A stretch of DNA of 64,000 nucleotides from Massilia pinisoli (GTDB lineage Bacteria; Pseudomonadota; Gammaproteobacteria; Burkholderiales; Burkholderiaceae_D): the NCBI RefSeq assembly GCF_024753285.1, contig NZ_JANUGW010000029.1, positions 19,022 through 83,021 on the forward strand. Reading direction: 5' to 3'. Below, piece after piece: positions 18,155 to 25,893 of this stretch. Numbering within the stretch: position 1 is the first letter of the stretch; every line of letters starts with the position of its first letter. The position numbers and the translations under genes were made by a program. The notes beneath the pieces were generated by a model that saw only the letters and a list, made by a program, of their open reading frames with translations, was not told the DNA's origin and made no database searches.

Positions 18155-20074
18155 ATGCAGACCCCATCGATTCCGCTCGACGAAGCACGCCGGCTGACGG
18201 CGCTGCACGCCACCCGCCTCCTCCACAGCGCCCCGGAAGACGCCTTCGACCGCATCACCCGCATGGCCAGCCGCCTGCTGAAGATGCCGATCGCGCTCGT
18301 GTCGCTCGTCGACAAGGAAGACCAGTGGTTCAAGTCGCGCTGCGGGATCGACTTCGCGGGGACGCGGCGCGCAGTGTCGTTCTGCGGCCATGCGATCCTC
18401 GACCGCGAACCGCTCATCGTGCCCGACGCGACGCAGGACCCGCGCTTCGCCGACAACCCGATGGTCGTGAACCCGCCAAACGTGCGCTTCTATGCGGGCG
18501 TGCAGCTGTACTCGATCGACCGCATGCCGCTGGGCACCCTGTGCGTGCTCGACCGCGTGCCGCGCACGCTCGACGACGACGACCTCGACATCCTGATCGA
18601 CCTCGCGCGGATGACGGAGCAGCTGATCTACTTCCGCCAGCTCGCGACGGCCGCGCAGTCGCTGCGCGCGCACGTGTACGTCGACGGCGCGGACCCCGAC
18701 CTCGCGGCGGCCGCCGGCCAGGTCGAGTTCCTGCTCACGCACGATGCGCTGACGGGCCTCGCGAACCGCCAGGTCCTCGTGCGCACGATCGGCGACAACC
18801 TGGAGACGTGGAAGCGCGACGGCCAGCACGTGCTCGTCGCGACGGTCAACGTCGACAAGTTCAAGCGCCTCAACGAACAGCTGGGCCACCACGCGGGCGA
18901 CAAGGCCCTCGTGGCGATCACGGCGAGCCTGCAGAACCTGCTGCGCCCCGGCGACCTGCTGGCGCGCGCGGGCAGCGACGAATTCGTATTGTTGCTGCCC
19001 GGCCTCGGCGACGACAGCGTCGCGCGCGACCGCCTGCGCCAGTTGCTGCAGGCCGTCACGCGCGAATTCACGGCAGACGGCGCCGGCACCGGCGGCGCCG
19101 TCCCGCTCACGTGCAGCATCGGCTACGCCATCTTCCCGGAAGACGGCGCCGACGCCGACGTGCTGCTCAACGATGCGACGATGGCCGTGCGCCGCGCCAA
19201 GGCGCTGGGCGGCGGCCAGATCCAGCGCTATTCGGAAGAGCTGAGCCAGGCCATGCAGCGCAAGGTCACGCTCGAAAACCAGCTCCGGCACGCGCTCGAA
19301 CGGGGCGAGTTGTCGCTGAACTACCAGCCCAAGACCGACCTGCACGACGGCGGCGTGGCGGGCCTCGAAGTGCTCGTGCGCTGGAAGCATCCGGAACACG
19401 GCGCGATCTCGCCCGCCGAATTCATCCCCATCGCGGAGGAATCCGGCCTCGTCGTGCCGATCGGCGAATGGGTGCTGCGCACGGCCGTGGCCCAGCGCCG
19501 CGCATGGAGCGACGCCGGCGTGCCCGACGTCCCCGTGGCCGTCAACCTGTCCGGCAAGCAGTTTTTGGGTACGGACGTCGTCGCGCTCGTCGACGGCGTG
19601 CTGCGCGAGTCCGGCCTGCCCCCGCGCCTGCTGGAACTGGAACTCACGGAAAGCATCTCGATGGACGACCCGGCCCGCACGGCCGACCTGATGCGCCAAT
19701 TGCGCGAGCTGGGCACCACGCTCAGCATCGACGATTTCGGCACCGGCTATTCGAGCCTCAGCTACCTCAAGCGCCTCCCGGTCGACAAGCTGAAGGTCGA
19801 CCGCTCATTCGTCCTCGACGTCCATCAGAGCGCCGATTCGCTGGCGATGGTCAAGGCGATCATCGGCATGGCGCACACCCTGCGGCTGACCGTGATCGCC
19901 GAGGGCGTCGAGACCGACGAGCAGGTGGCCGCGCTGCGCAGCGCCGGCTGCGACCAGATCCAGGGCGATTATTTCAGCAAGCCGCTCGACGCGGACGCCT
20001 GCGCCGACTACCTGCGCCTCCACGCGGCCCCTGCGGAAGCACCTCGGGTCGCCGCCGCCGGCGGGCTCGCGTAA
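18155..20074 (+). CDS. GAF-GGDEF-EAL protein, probable c-di-GMP phosphodiesterase
   Basis: 639 residues without membrane segments: a GAF sensor domain (about 22-165), a GGDEF domain (190-360) and an EAL domain (375-625). The GGDEF domain looks dead as a cyclase: the signature is GSDEF (273-277) and the first metal-binding Asp is Asn (NVDKFK, N232). The EAL domain keeps EVL (405-407), DDFGTGYSSL, KVDRSF and EGVET, so it should hydrolyse c-di-GMP, perhaps with GTP sensing by the GGDEF half. ATG at 18155 matches GAF-domain starts in relatives, although no good ribosome site precedes it; ATG at 18077 is an alternative. Confidence 0.9.
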   Translation: MQTPSIPLDEARRLTALHATRLLHSAPEDAFDRITRMASRLLKMPIALVSLVDKEDQWFKSRCGIDFAGTRRAVSFCGHAILDREPLIVPDATQDPRFADNPMVVNPPNVRFYAGVQLYSIDRMPLGTLCVLDRVPRTLDDDDLDILIDLARMTEQLIYFRQLATAAQSLRAHVYVDGADPDLAAAAGQVEFLLTHDALTGLANRQVLVRTIGDNLETWKRDGQHVLVATVNVDKFKRLNEQLGHHAGDKALVAITASLQNLLRPGDLLARAGSDEFVLLLPGLGDDSVARDRLRQLLQAVTREFTADGAGTGGAVPLTCSIGYAIFPEDGADADVLLNDATMAVRRAKALGGGQIQRYSEELSQAMQRKVTLENQLRHALERGELSLNYQPKTDLHDGGVAGLEVLVRWKHPEHGAISPAEFIPIAEESGLVVPIGEWVLRTAVAQRRAWSDAGVPDVPVAVNLSGKQFLGTDVVALVDGVLRESGLPPRLLELELTESISMDDPARTADLMRQLRELGTTLSIDDFGTGYSSLSYLKRLPVDKLKVDRSFVLDVHQSADSLAMVKAIIGMAHTLRLTVIAEGVETDEQVAALRSAGCDQIQGDYFSKPLDADACADYLRLHAAPAEAPRVAAAGGLA

Positions 20075-20262
20075 CCGCGTATGTACGGCACGATGCAACA
20101 CCAATTCCGGCAAATCGATGGCCGGGATTGTGGTATCCCATATGAAGGATTACAATGATGACACGGGGCGTTGCCTAAATTCATTAAACGCACCGATGCC
20201 AGGCAGGTTCGTCGCTCCCGGCCGCACGAACCTCAAACAACTATTCCAAACCATCCAAGAGC

Positions 20263-20868
20263 ATGCGTTACTCGAGTAACCATAAGGCCGAAACGCGGCA
20301 GCGCATCATCGGCGAAGCCGCGCGCCGTTTCCGCAAGCACGGCATCGAAGGCACCGGTCTGGTGCCGCTGATGAAGGCGCTCGGCCTCACCCATGGCGGT
20401 TTCTACGCCCATTTCGAATCGAAGGACGCGCTCGTGCAGGCTTCGCTGGAAGCCGCCGCCGAGCAGACGCTGGAACGCTGGCAGGCTTCGACTGCCGCCG
20501 CGCCCGCGGATGCCATGCTCACGCCAGCCACGCCGGCCGGCGACGAGCCGGTGCGCGCCGTCATCGACGACTACCTGTCCGCGCGCCACCGCGACGAGCC
20601 GGGCGAAGGCTGCCCGCTCCCCACATTGGCCGCGGAACTCGGCGTGCGCGGCCAGCCCAGCGCGACGGCGGACGCGATGATCGAACAGATGACGGCGCTG
20701 CTTGCCGATTGCCACCTGGAGGCCGGCCCCGGCGACGGCGGCATCGTGGCGCTCGCCGCGATGGTCGGCGCTCTTACGTTGGCGCGCGCCGTGTCGGACC
20801 GGGCCGCGTCGGACGGCATCCTGGCCGCCGTGCGCGCCGCGCTGCAGCCGGCGCCGCGCGAAGCGTGA
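20263..20868 (+). CDS. TetR-family transcriptional repressor
   Basis: 201 residues. The N-terminal helix-turn-helix (residues 10-55: RQRIIGEAARRFRKHGIEG, then GGFYAHFESKDAL) is typical of the YcdC/AcrR-like branch; the rest is a helical ligand-binding domain with GEGCPLPTLAAEL. It converges on the aldo/keto reductase with a 13-bp gap. The 188 bp upstream contain a possible -10 (TACAAT, 20151-20156) and no other gene. The target is unknown. Confidence 0.92.
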   Translation: MRYSSNHKAETRQRIIGEAARRFRKHGIEGTGLVPLMKALGLTHGGFYAHFESKDALVQASLEAAAEQTLERWQASTAAAPADAMLTPATPAGDEPVRAVIDDYLSARHRDEPGEGCPLPTLAAELGVRGQPSATADAMIEQMTALLADCHLEAGPGDGGIVALAAMVGALTLARAVSDRAASDGILAAVRAALQPAPREA

Positions 20869-20881
20869 CCGGCGGCCCGCG

Positions 20882-21871
20882 TCAGCGGTCGACCATCGCC
20901 AGCGCCTTCTCCGTGTAGCGCGCACCGGCGACGCCGATCTCCTGCAGCGCCCCGTCCAGCCGGCGCATATCGTCCGCATCCAGCCGCAGGTCGGCCGCGG
21001 CCACGTTCTGCTCCAGGTACGTGCGGCGCTTGGTGCCGGGGATCGGCACGATGTCGTCGCCCTTGGCCAGCAGCCACGCCAGCGCCACCTGGCCGGGCAG
21101 CGCGTGGTGCGCGGCCGCGATCGCTTTCACCAGGGCCGCGATGGCCTGGTTGCGGTCGAAATTGTCTCCCTGCAGGCGCGGGTCGTTCTGGGCGCGGAAA
21201 TCGTCGGCCGGATAGTCTTCCGCGCGCTTCGCGGTGCCGGTGAGGAAACCCCGGCCGAGGGGACTGAACGGCACGAAGCCGATGCCCAGTTCGCGCAGCA
21301 CCGGGAGCACGTCCGCCTCGATGTTGCGCTCCCAGATCGAATACTCGCTCTGCAGCGCCGTCACGGGCTGCACGGCGTGGGCGCGGCGGATCGTCGCGGC
21401 GCCCGCTTCCGACATGCCGAAATACAGCACCTTGCCTTCGCGGATCAGGTCCTTCACCGTACCCGCCACGTCCTCGATGGGCACGGCCGGGTCGACGCGG
21501 TGCTGGTACAGCAAGTCGATGCGGTCCGTGCGCAGGCGTTTCAGCGACGCCTCGACCACGGCGCGGATGTGTTCCGGGCGGCTGTCGGCGCCGGCGAAAT
21601 GCCCTTTGCCGATGACGAAGCCGAACTTCGTCGCGATCTGCACCCGGTCGCGCCGGCCGGCCAGCGCGCGGCCCAGCAATTCCTCGTTCGTGAACGGGCC
21701 ATACACTTCCGCCGTGTCGAGGAAGGTGCACCCCAGGTCGATGGCACGGTGGATCGTCGCGATCGATTCCGCGTCGTCCGGTGTGCCGTACGCATGGCTC
21801 ATGCCCATGCAGCCCAGGCCGATGGCGGAAACTTTCAGGCCCTGCGTTCCAAGGCGTCGTGTCGTCAGCAT
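20882..21871 (-). CDS. Aldo/keto reductase
   Basis: 329-residue NADPH-dependent TIM-barrel reductase of the AKR13/YakC type. It starts MLTTRRLGTQGLKVSAIG and carries GLGCMGMS, catalytic Asp and Tyr in FLDTAEVYG, Lys in ATKFGF and His in LLYQHRVD. These reduce aldehydes and ketones in the cytoplasm. AAAGGAC lies seven bases before the ATG at 21871. It diverges from a LysR gene across a 115-bp AT-rich region with a palindrome, the usual regulator-target layout. Confidence 0.95.
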   Translation of the reverse strand: MLTTRRLGTQGLKVSAIGLGCMGMSHAYGTPDDAESIATIHRAIDLGCTFLDTAEVYGPFTNEELLGRALAGRRDRVQIATKFGFVIGKGHFAGADSRPEHIRAVVEASLKRLRTDRIDLLYQHRVDPAVPIEDVAGTVKDLIREGKVLYFGMSEAGAATIRRAHAVQPVTALQSEYSIWERNIEADVLPVLRELGIGFVPFSPLGRGFLTGTAKRAEDYPADDFRAQNDPRLQGDNFDRNQAIAALVKAIAAAHHALPGQVALAWLLAKGDDIVPIPGTKRRTYLEQNVAAADLRLDADDMRRLDGALQEIGVAGARYTEKALAMVDR

Positions 21872-21965
21872 GTCGTTGTCCTTTGCTCGTGATGCCGCCC
21901 GCGGCGGCTTGGTGACAATGTAAGCGTTGCGTCTTGCAAAGAAAACACCAATAATCGGCGGATCA

Positions 21966-21983
21966 TTTTCCAAAAATGGAAAA
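21966..21983. promoter_or_regulatory. Palindrome between aldo/keto reductase and LysR genes
   Basis: Perfect 7-bp arms TTTTCCA (21966-21972) and TGGAAAA (21977-21983) with four A between them. It lies just before the GTG start of the LysR gene, so binding would repress that gene while sitting about 95 bp upstream of the divergent reductase start. This is the autoregulatory position common for LysR proteins. Confidence 0.45.
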
Positions 21984-21986
21984 CCC

Positions 21987-22883
21987 GTGGATTGGAACGA
22001 CCTGAAATACTTCCTCGAAGTGGCGCGCGGCGGCAGCCTTACGCGGGCGTCGGACGTGCTGCGCGTGAGCCAGTCGACCGTGAGCCGGCGCATCGCCGAA
22101 CTGGAGACGCGCCTCGGCACCCGGCTGTTCGCGCGCCACCAGACGGGCTACTGCCTCACGGACGAGGGCCGCGAACTGCTCGGCCGCGCGGAAGCCGTCG
22201 AGGACAATATGCTCGCGTTCGAACGGGGCGCATCGGGCCTGGCGCCCGCCGTGTCGGGCCTCGTGCGTCTCGCCACGTCGGAAAACCTCGCGACGGACCT
22301 CGTGATCCCCGCGCTGCCCGCCTTCGTGGCGCGCCATCCGCAGCTGCGGCTGGAAATCGTCACGACGACGGCCACCGTGGAACTGGGCCGGCGCGACGCC
22401 GACCTCGCGCTGCGCGTCGTCCGTCCCAGCCACGGCAACCTCAAAACGCGCCGCCTCGGCGAGATGACACACGGCGTGTACGGCCACCGCGATTATCTCG
22501 CCCGGCATCCGGCGCGCGGCGACGATCCGCTGGCCGGCCGCGCCGTCGTCACGTGGGACGAGGCGCACGCGCACCTGCCGGCCGCGCAATGGCTGGCGCG
22601 GCGCGCGCCGGATGCGCGTGTGGTGCTGGCCGCGTCGACGTTGCGCGCGCAGATCGCGGCCGTGCGCGCGGGACTCGGGCTCGGCGTCCTGCCGGATTTC
22701 CTCGTCGCCGACACGGACCTCGTGCGCGTGCTCGCGCCCGACCAGGTGTTCAGCGACGGCGTGTGGCTCGTCATCCACGCCGACCTGGCCGCGTCCGCGC
22801 GCGTGCGGGCCGTCGCCGATTTCCTCGCGGACGCGGTGGCTGCCAGTGCGCTGTCTGGCCGGCCCGGCGCGGCTTCGTGTTAG
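21987..22883 (+). CDS. LysR-family transcriptional regulator
   Basis: 298 residues. The GTG start gives MDWNDLKYFLEVARGGS, the normal beginning of this LysR branch; longer in-frame starts upstream would run through the palindrome. Helix-turn-helix at about 15-40 (SLTRASDVLRVSQSTVSRRI), then the effector domain. It most likely controls the divergent aldo/keto reductase and may reach the stress operon downstream; both are inferences from position. Confidence 0.9.
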   Translation: MDWNDLKYFLEVARGGSLTRASDVLRVSQSTVSRRIAELETRLGTRLFARHQTGYCLTDEGRELLGRAEAVEDNMLAFERGASGLAPAVSGLVRLATSENLATDLVIPALPAFVARHPQLRLEIVTTTATVELGRRDADLALRVVRPSHGNLKTRRLGEMTHGVYGHRDYLARHPARGDDPLAGRAVVTWDEAHAHLPAAQWLARRAPDARVVLAASTLRAQIAAVRAGLGLGVLPDFLVADTDLVRVLAPDQVFSDGVWLVIHADLAASARVRAVADFLADAVAASALSGRPGAASC

Positions 22884-22892
22884 CATCTGGCG

Positions 22893-23090
22893 ATGGAAAA
22901 ACGAAGCGACTACAAGACCGCCTTGCTGATCGAGGCGGCAATCCACGAAGCCGAGGAAGAACGCCGCTCGCCCGCGCGCGCGCTCGCGGCGCTGGGCGTG
23001 CCGTTCGAGGTCACGATGCGCGTGCTCACGCGCCCGGACGAGCGGCGCCACGTCGTGCCGCCGCCGCGCAGCCCCGGCGCGCAGGGGTAG
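22893..23090 (+). CDS. Small hypothetical protein, 65 aa
   Basis: A short acidic/basic soluble protein (starts MEKRSDYKTALLIEAAIHEA) beginning nine bases after the LysR stop and ending against the convergent pirin gene. I do not recognise a family. It fills the only space between two solid genes and has a plausible helical start, so it may be real, but there is no clear ribosome site. Confidence 0.45.
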   Translation: MEKRSDYKTALLIEAAIHEAEEERRSPARALAALGVPFEVTMRVLTRPDERRHVVPPPRSPGAQG

Positions 23091-24020
23091 TCACGGGTAG
23101 CGCACGGGCCGGCCCGGCAGGTCGGGCAGCGGGATGAATTCCGTCTCGCCCGGCACGTGCGGGAAGCGCTGCGCTTGCCAGTCTTCCTTCGCCTGATCGA
23201 TCCGGTCGGCGGAACTCGACACGAAATTCCACGTCAGGTAGCGCGGGCCGTCCATCGGTTCGCCGCCCAGCAGCATCACGCGCGCGCCGGCGCCCGCCCC
23301 CGCGGCCAAGGTCACCGCGGCGCCCGGTTTCAGCACGAGCAGCTGGCCCTGTTCGAAGCGGCCGTCGCGGCCCAGGTCGAGCGTGCCGGCGACGACGTAC
23401 AGCGCCTGTTCCGGATACTCGGCCGGCAACGTGAGGCGCGCACCCGGCTGCAGCGCCAGGTCGACGTAGAACAGCGGCGACTGCACGGGCACGGGCGACG
23501 TCTTGCCGAAATAGCTGCCGGCGATGATGCGCGCCGTGGCGCCGTCGCCATCGAGGATAGGCAATTCCTGCGAACCCGTGTGCGAAAACGCGGGGTCGCA
23601 TTCTTCCTTATCCTTGGGCAGCGCCACCCAGCACTGCAGGCCGAACAGGTTGGAACCGGCGGCCCGGACGTCCGGCCCCGTCCGTTCCGAGTGGACGATG
23701 CCCTTCCCGGCCGTCATCCAGTTCACCTCGCCCGGCTTGATGTCCTGCACGGTGCCGAGGCTGTCGCGGTGGCGGATCTGGCCATCCAGCAGGTACGTGA
23801 CGGTGGCCAGGCCGATGTGCGGATGCGGACGCACGTCGATGCCCTCGCCCGCGTGGAACACGTGGGGGCCCATCTGGTCGAGGAAGACGAAGGGGCCCAC
23901 CATGCGCCGGTCCTTGTGCGGCAGCGCGCGCCGCACCTCGAAGCCGCCGCCCAGGTCGTGCGTGCGCGGGATGATGACGGTGTCCAGGCCACTGCCGTAC
24001 TCTTGGTCGAGCGTGCTCAT
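23091..24020 (-). CDS. Pirin family protein
   Basis: 309-residue bicupin. The metal ligands are in RPHPHIG (H66, H68) and GIVHSERTG (H110, E112), the standard pirin site; the C-terminal cupin has no full set. Pirins are cytoplasmic iron proteins, some with quercetin 2,3-dioxygenase activity, and are often induced by oxidative or electrophilic stress. It is the last gene of a four-gene leftward operon and starts one base after the OsmC gene ends. Confidence 0.95.
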   Translation of the reverse strand: MSTLDQEYGSGLDTVIIPRTHDLGGGFEVRRALPHKDRRMVGPFVFLDQMGPHVFHAGEGIDVRPHPHIGLATVTYLLDGQIRHRDSLGTVQDIKPGEVNWMTAGKGIVHSERTGPDVRAAGSNLFGLQCWVALPKDKEECDPAFSHTGSQELPILDGDGATARIIAGSYFGKTSPVPVQSPLFYVDLALQPGARLTLPAEYPEQALYVVAGTLDLGRDGRFEQGQLLVLKPGAAVTLAAGAGAGARVMLLGGEPMDGPRYLTWNFVSSSADRIDQAKEDWQAQRFPHVPGETEFIPLPDLPGRPVRYP

Positions 24021-24021
24021 G

Positions 24022-24405
24022 TCAGCGTGCCTCCGTGGTGATCTGGATCGTGCCCGACAAGGTCTTGTGCACCGGGCATTTGTTGGCGATGTCGGTCAGG
24101 CGCGCCTTCGCTTCGTCATCGAGCGCGCCCACGTATTCGATCGTGCGGTGCAGGCCATATGCTGCCCCCTCCTGGCCGTGCTTGATAGCGACCTTCACTT
24201 CGTCCAGCGCATACCCCTTGCGCTTGGCGTACAGGCTGACCGTCAGCGTCGTGCACGCGGCCAGCGCGGCCGCGAGGATGTCGTGCGGCTCGGGGCCGCT
24301 GTCCTCGCCGCCGAATTCCGGCTTCACGTCCGTCAGAATGCGGTGCTTGCCGATCTCGATCACCTGTTGCAGCGGCCCCATGCCGCGATGCGTCGTCACT
24401 TCCAT
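24022..24405 (-). CDS. OsmC family protein
   Basis: 127 residues with the two redox Cys of the family: C51 in LAACTTLTVSLYA and C110 in IANKCPVHKTL. OsmC/Ohr-type enzymes reduce hydroperoxides with thiols; this one groups by eye with the shorter YhfA-like OsmC proteins. AGGAGA lies before the ATG at 24405, which rejects an Arg-rich upstream extension. Third gene of the operon, 78 bp after DoxX. Confidence 0.93.
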   Translation of the reverse strand: MEVTTHRGMGPLQQVIEIGKHRILTDVKPEFGGEDSGPEPHDILAAALAACTTLTVSLYAKRKGYALDEVKVAIKHGQEGAAYGLHRTIEYVGALDDEAKARLTDIANKCPVHKTLSGTIQITTEAR

Positions 24406-24483
24406 GGCTCGTTCTCCTCGTCTCTTTCGTTTGCGTGGACGTCCGCCACCCATGCGCCAGGTCGCGGACTGATTGTACCCGTG

Positions 24484-24903
24484 TCAGGCCGTGCGGCCGC
24501 GCAGCACGTCGACCCGTGCGGTGATGCGGTCGCGCTGGCGCTCCGCATCGAACAGCGCGAGCAAGCCGCCGAAGATCGCCACGTTCTTGAGGAAGTGGTT
24601 CAGCTGGTTCTGGAACTCGGCGGCGTCCACATGCCAGAAGCCGTGGAAGATCAGCGTGACGGGCACGGTGAACAACGCGAGCGCCAGCGCCGCCGTCTTC
24701 GCCTGGAATCCCGTGACGAGCGCGAGCCCGCCGACGATCTCGAGCACGATCGCCCCCGCCAGCAACAGCCCGGCCGCGGGGAAGCCCAGGCTGTTCATCC
24801 ACCCGGCCACGTAACCGAAGCCGAGAATCTTGTTGATGCCCGATGCGAGGAACAAGACGCCCACCAGGGCGCGGGCGACGGGAAAAAGTTTCGTGGTTTC
24901 CAT
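24484..24903 (-). CDS. DoxX family membrane protein
   Basis: 139 residues with four hydrophobic helices (residues 8-30, 45-65, 70-90, 105-120). The family includes membrane subunits linked to thiol or quinone redox chemistry; the exact role of single-subunit DoxX proteins is not settled. AAGGAG precedes ATG 24903 at ideal spacing. It lies 50 bp after the first pirin gene and is read with it. Confidence 0.92.
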   Translation of the reverse strand: METTKLFPVARALVGVLFLASGINKILGFGYVAGWMNSLGFPAAGLLLAGAIVLEIVGGLALVTGFQAKTAALALALFTVPVTLIFHGFWHVDAAEFQNQLNHFLKNVAIFGGLLALFDAERQRDRITARVDVLRGRTA

Positions 24904-24953
24904 GTGATTCTCCTTGAATATCGTTGCGTTTGATTCGTTACGTTTCATCGGGT

Positions 24954-25655
24954 TCAGGCCGGCAGGTCGAACAGCAGCACTTCGGCGTCCTGCGCGTCCG
25001 ACAGCGTCACGACGGCTTCCTCGCCGACTTCGACGGCGTCGCCCGCTTCGAGGGCGCAGCCGTTCACCGTCACGCTGCCGCGCGCCACCTGGACATAGGC
25101 CTGGCGGCCGGGCAGCAGCGCATGGTCGACGCGCTCGCTGCCGTCGAGGATCGTCGCGTAGATGGCGGCGTCCTGGCGGAGCGACACGGAACCGTCGCGG
25201 CCGTCGTGCGATGCGACCAGGCGCAGCGCGCCCCGCTTGCTCTCCGCGTCGAAGTGCTTCTCTTCGTAGCCGGGCGCACCGCCCGTCTCGTTCGGGATCA
25301 CCCAGATCTGCAGGAAGTGCACGGGTTCCGTCGCCGAGTGGTTGTACTCGCTGTGCGTGACGCCCGTCCCGGCGCTCATGCGCTGCACGTCGCCGTAGCG
25401 CAGCACGGAGCCGTTGCCCATGCTGTCCTTGTGCGCCAGCGCGCCGTCCAGCACGTAGGAAATGATCTCCATGTCCTTGTGGCCGTGCGGGTCGAAGCCG
25501 CGGCCCGGGGCCACGCGGTCCTCGTTGATCACCCGCAGCGGGCCGACGTGCATATGCGCCGGATCGTAGTAGTGGCCGAACGAGAAGGTGTGCTGCGAAC
25601 GCAGCCAGCCGAAACTGGCGACACCGCGATCCGCGCTTTTACGTACTTTCAGCAT
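24954..25655 (-). CDS. Pirin family protein (YhaK-like), first gene of stress operon
   Basis: 233 residues. The N-terminal cupin has the metal site DPHGHKDMEI (H57, H59) and GVTHSEYN (H101, E103). It matches the YhaK type, which is redox-sensitive and soluble. AAGGAGAGCATC precedes ATG 25655. A 21-bp palindrome sits 19 bp upstream. With DoxX, OsmC and a second pirin it forms an operon of the kind induced by electrophiles or hypochlorite; that role is inferred from the gene set. Confidence 0.95.
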   Translation of the reverse strand: MLKVRKSADRGVASFGWLRSQHTFSFGHYYDPAHMHVGPLRVINEDRVAPGRGFDPHGHKDMEIISYVLDGALAHKDSMGNGSVLRYGDVQRMSAGTGVTHSEYNHSATEPVHFLQIWVIPNETGGAPGYEEKHFDAESKRGALRLVASHDGRDGSVSLRQDAAIYATILDGSERVDHALLPGRQAYVQVARGSVTVNGCALEAGDAVEVGEEAVVTLSDAQDAEVLLFDLPA

Positions 25656-25673
25656 GATGCTCTCCTTGTGATG

Positions 25674-25694
25674 GTGTTCGAACCGTTCGAACAC
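25674..25694. promoter_or_regulatory. 21-bp perfect palindrome upstream of stress operon
   Basis: Ten-bp arms, GTGTTCGAAC and its exact complement, flank a single C. It lies 19 bp from the YhaK-like start, in the leader or core promoter, where a bound repressor would block expression. The long perfect symmetry suggests a dimeric TetR- or MarR-type repressor. The palindrome is seen; the binder is unknown. Confidence 0.55.
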
Positions 25695-25810
25695 GCCGCG
25701 CCTTGTCAGCCTTGCGGCACCGCCGCCGATGCCGGCGCAAGCGCGTTTGCATGGAAAGTATTATGGGTGCTGCGCAGGGAGAAGAAAAACGGATTGTTTT
25801 GTGATCTATG

Positions 25811-25825
25811 ATCGAATTTTTCGAT
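25811..25825. promoter_or_regulatory. Dyad in the pirin / acyl-CoA synthetase divergent region
   Basis: Arms ATCGAA (25811-25816) and TTCGAT (25820-25825) around TTT in a local AT-rich stretch, 69 bp before the acyl-CoA synthetase start. It could be an operator for either divergent transcript. The intergenic region (238 bp) holds no gene. Confidence 0.35.
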
Positions 25826-25893
25826 AATCATGCCGCGTCCGGGGACGCTACACTGTGGCGAGAACGTCAACGCATCCGCAACGGGAGACCACC

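Noticed and set aside
21927..21987. Upstream TTG start (21927) for the LysR gene
   Set aside because: It would translate through the operator-like palindrome and add residues absent from the family; GTG 21987 gives the usual N-terminus.
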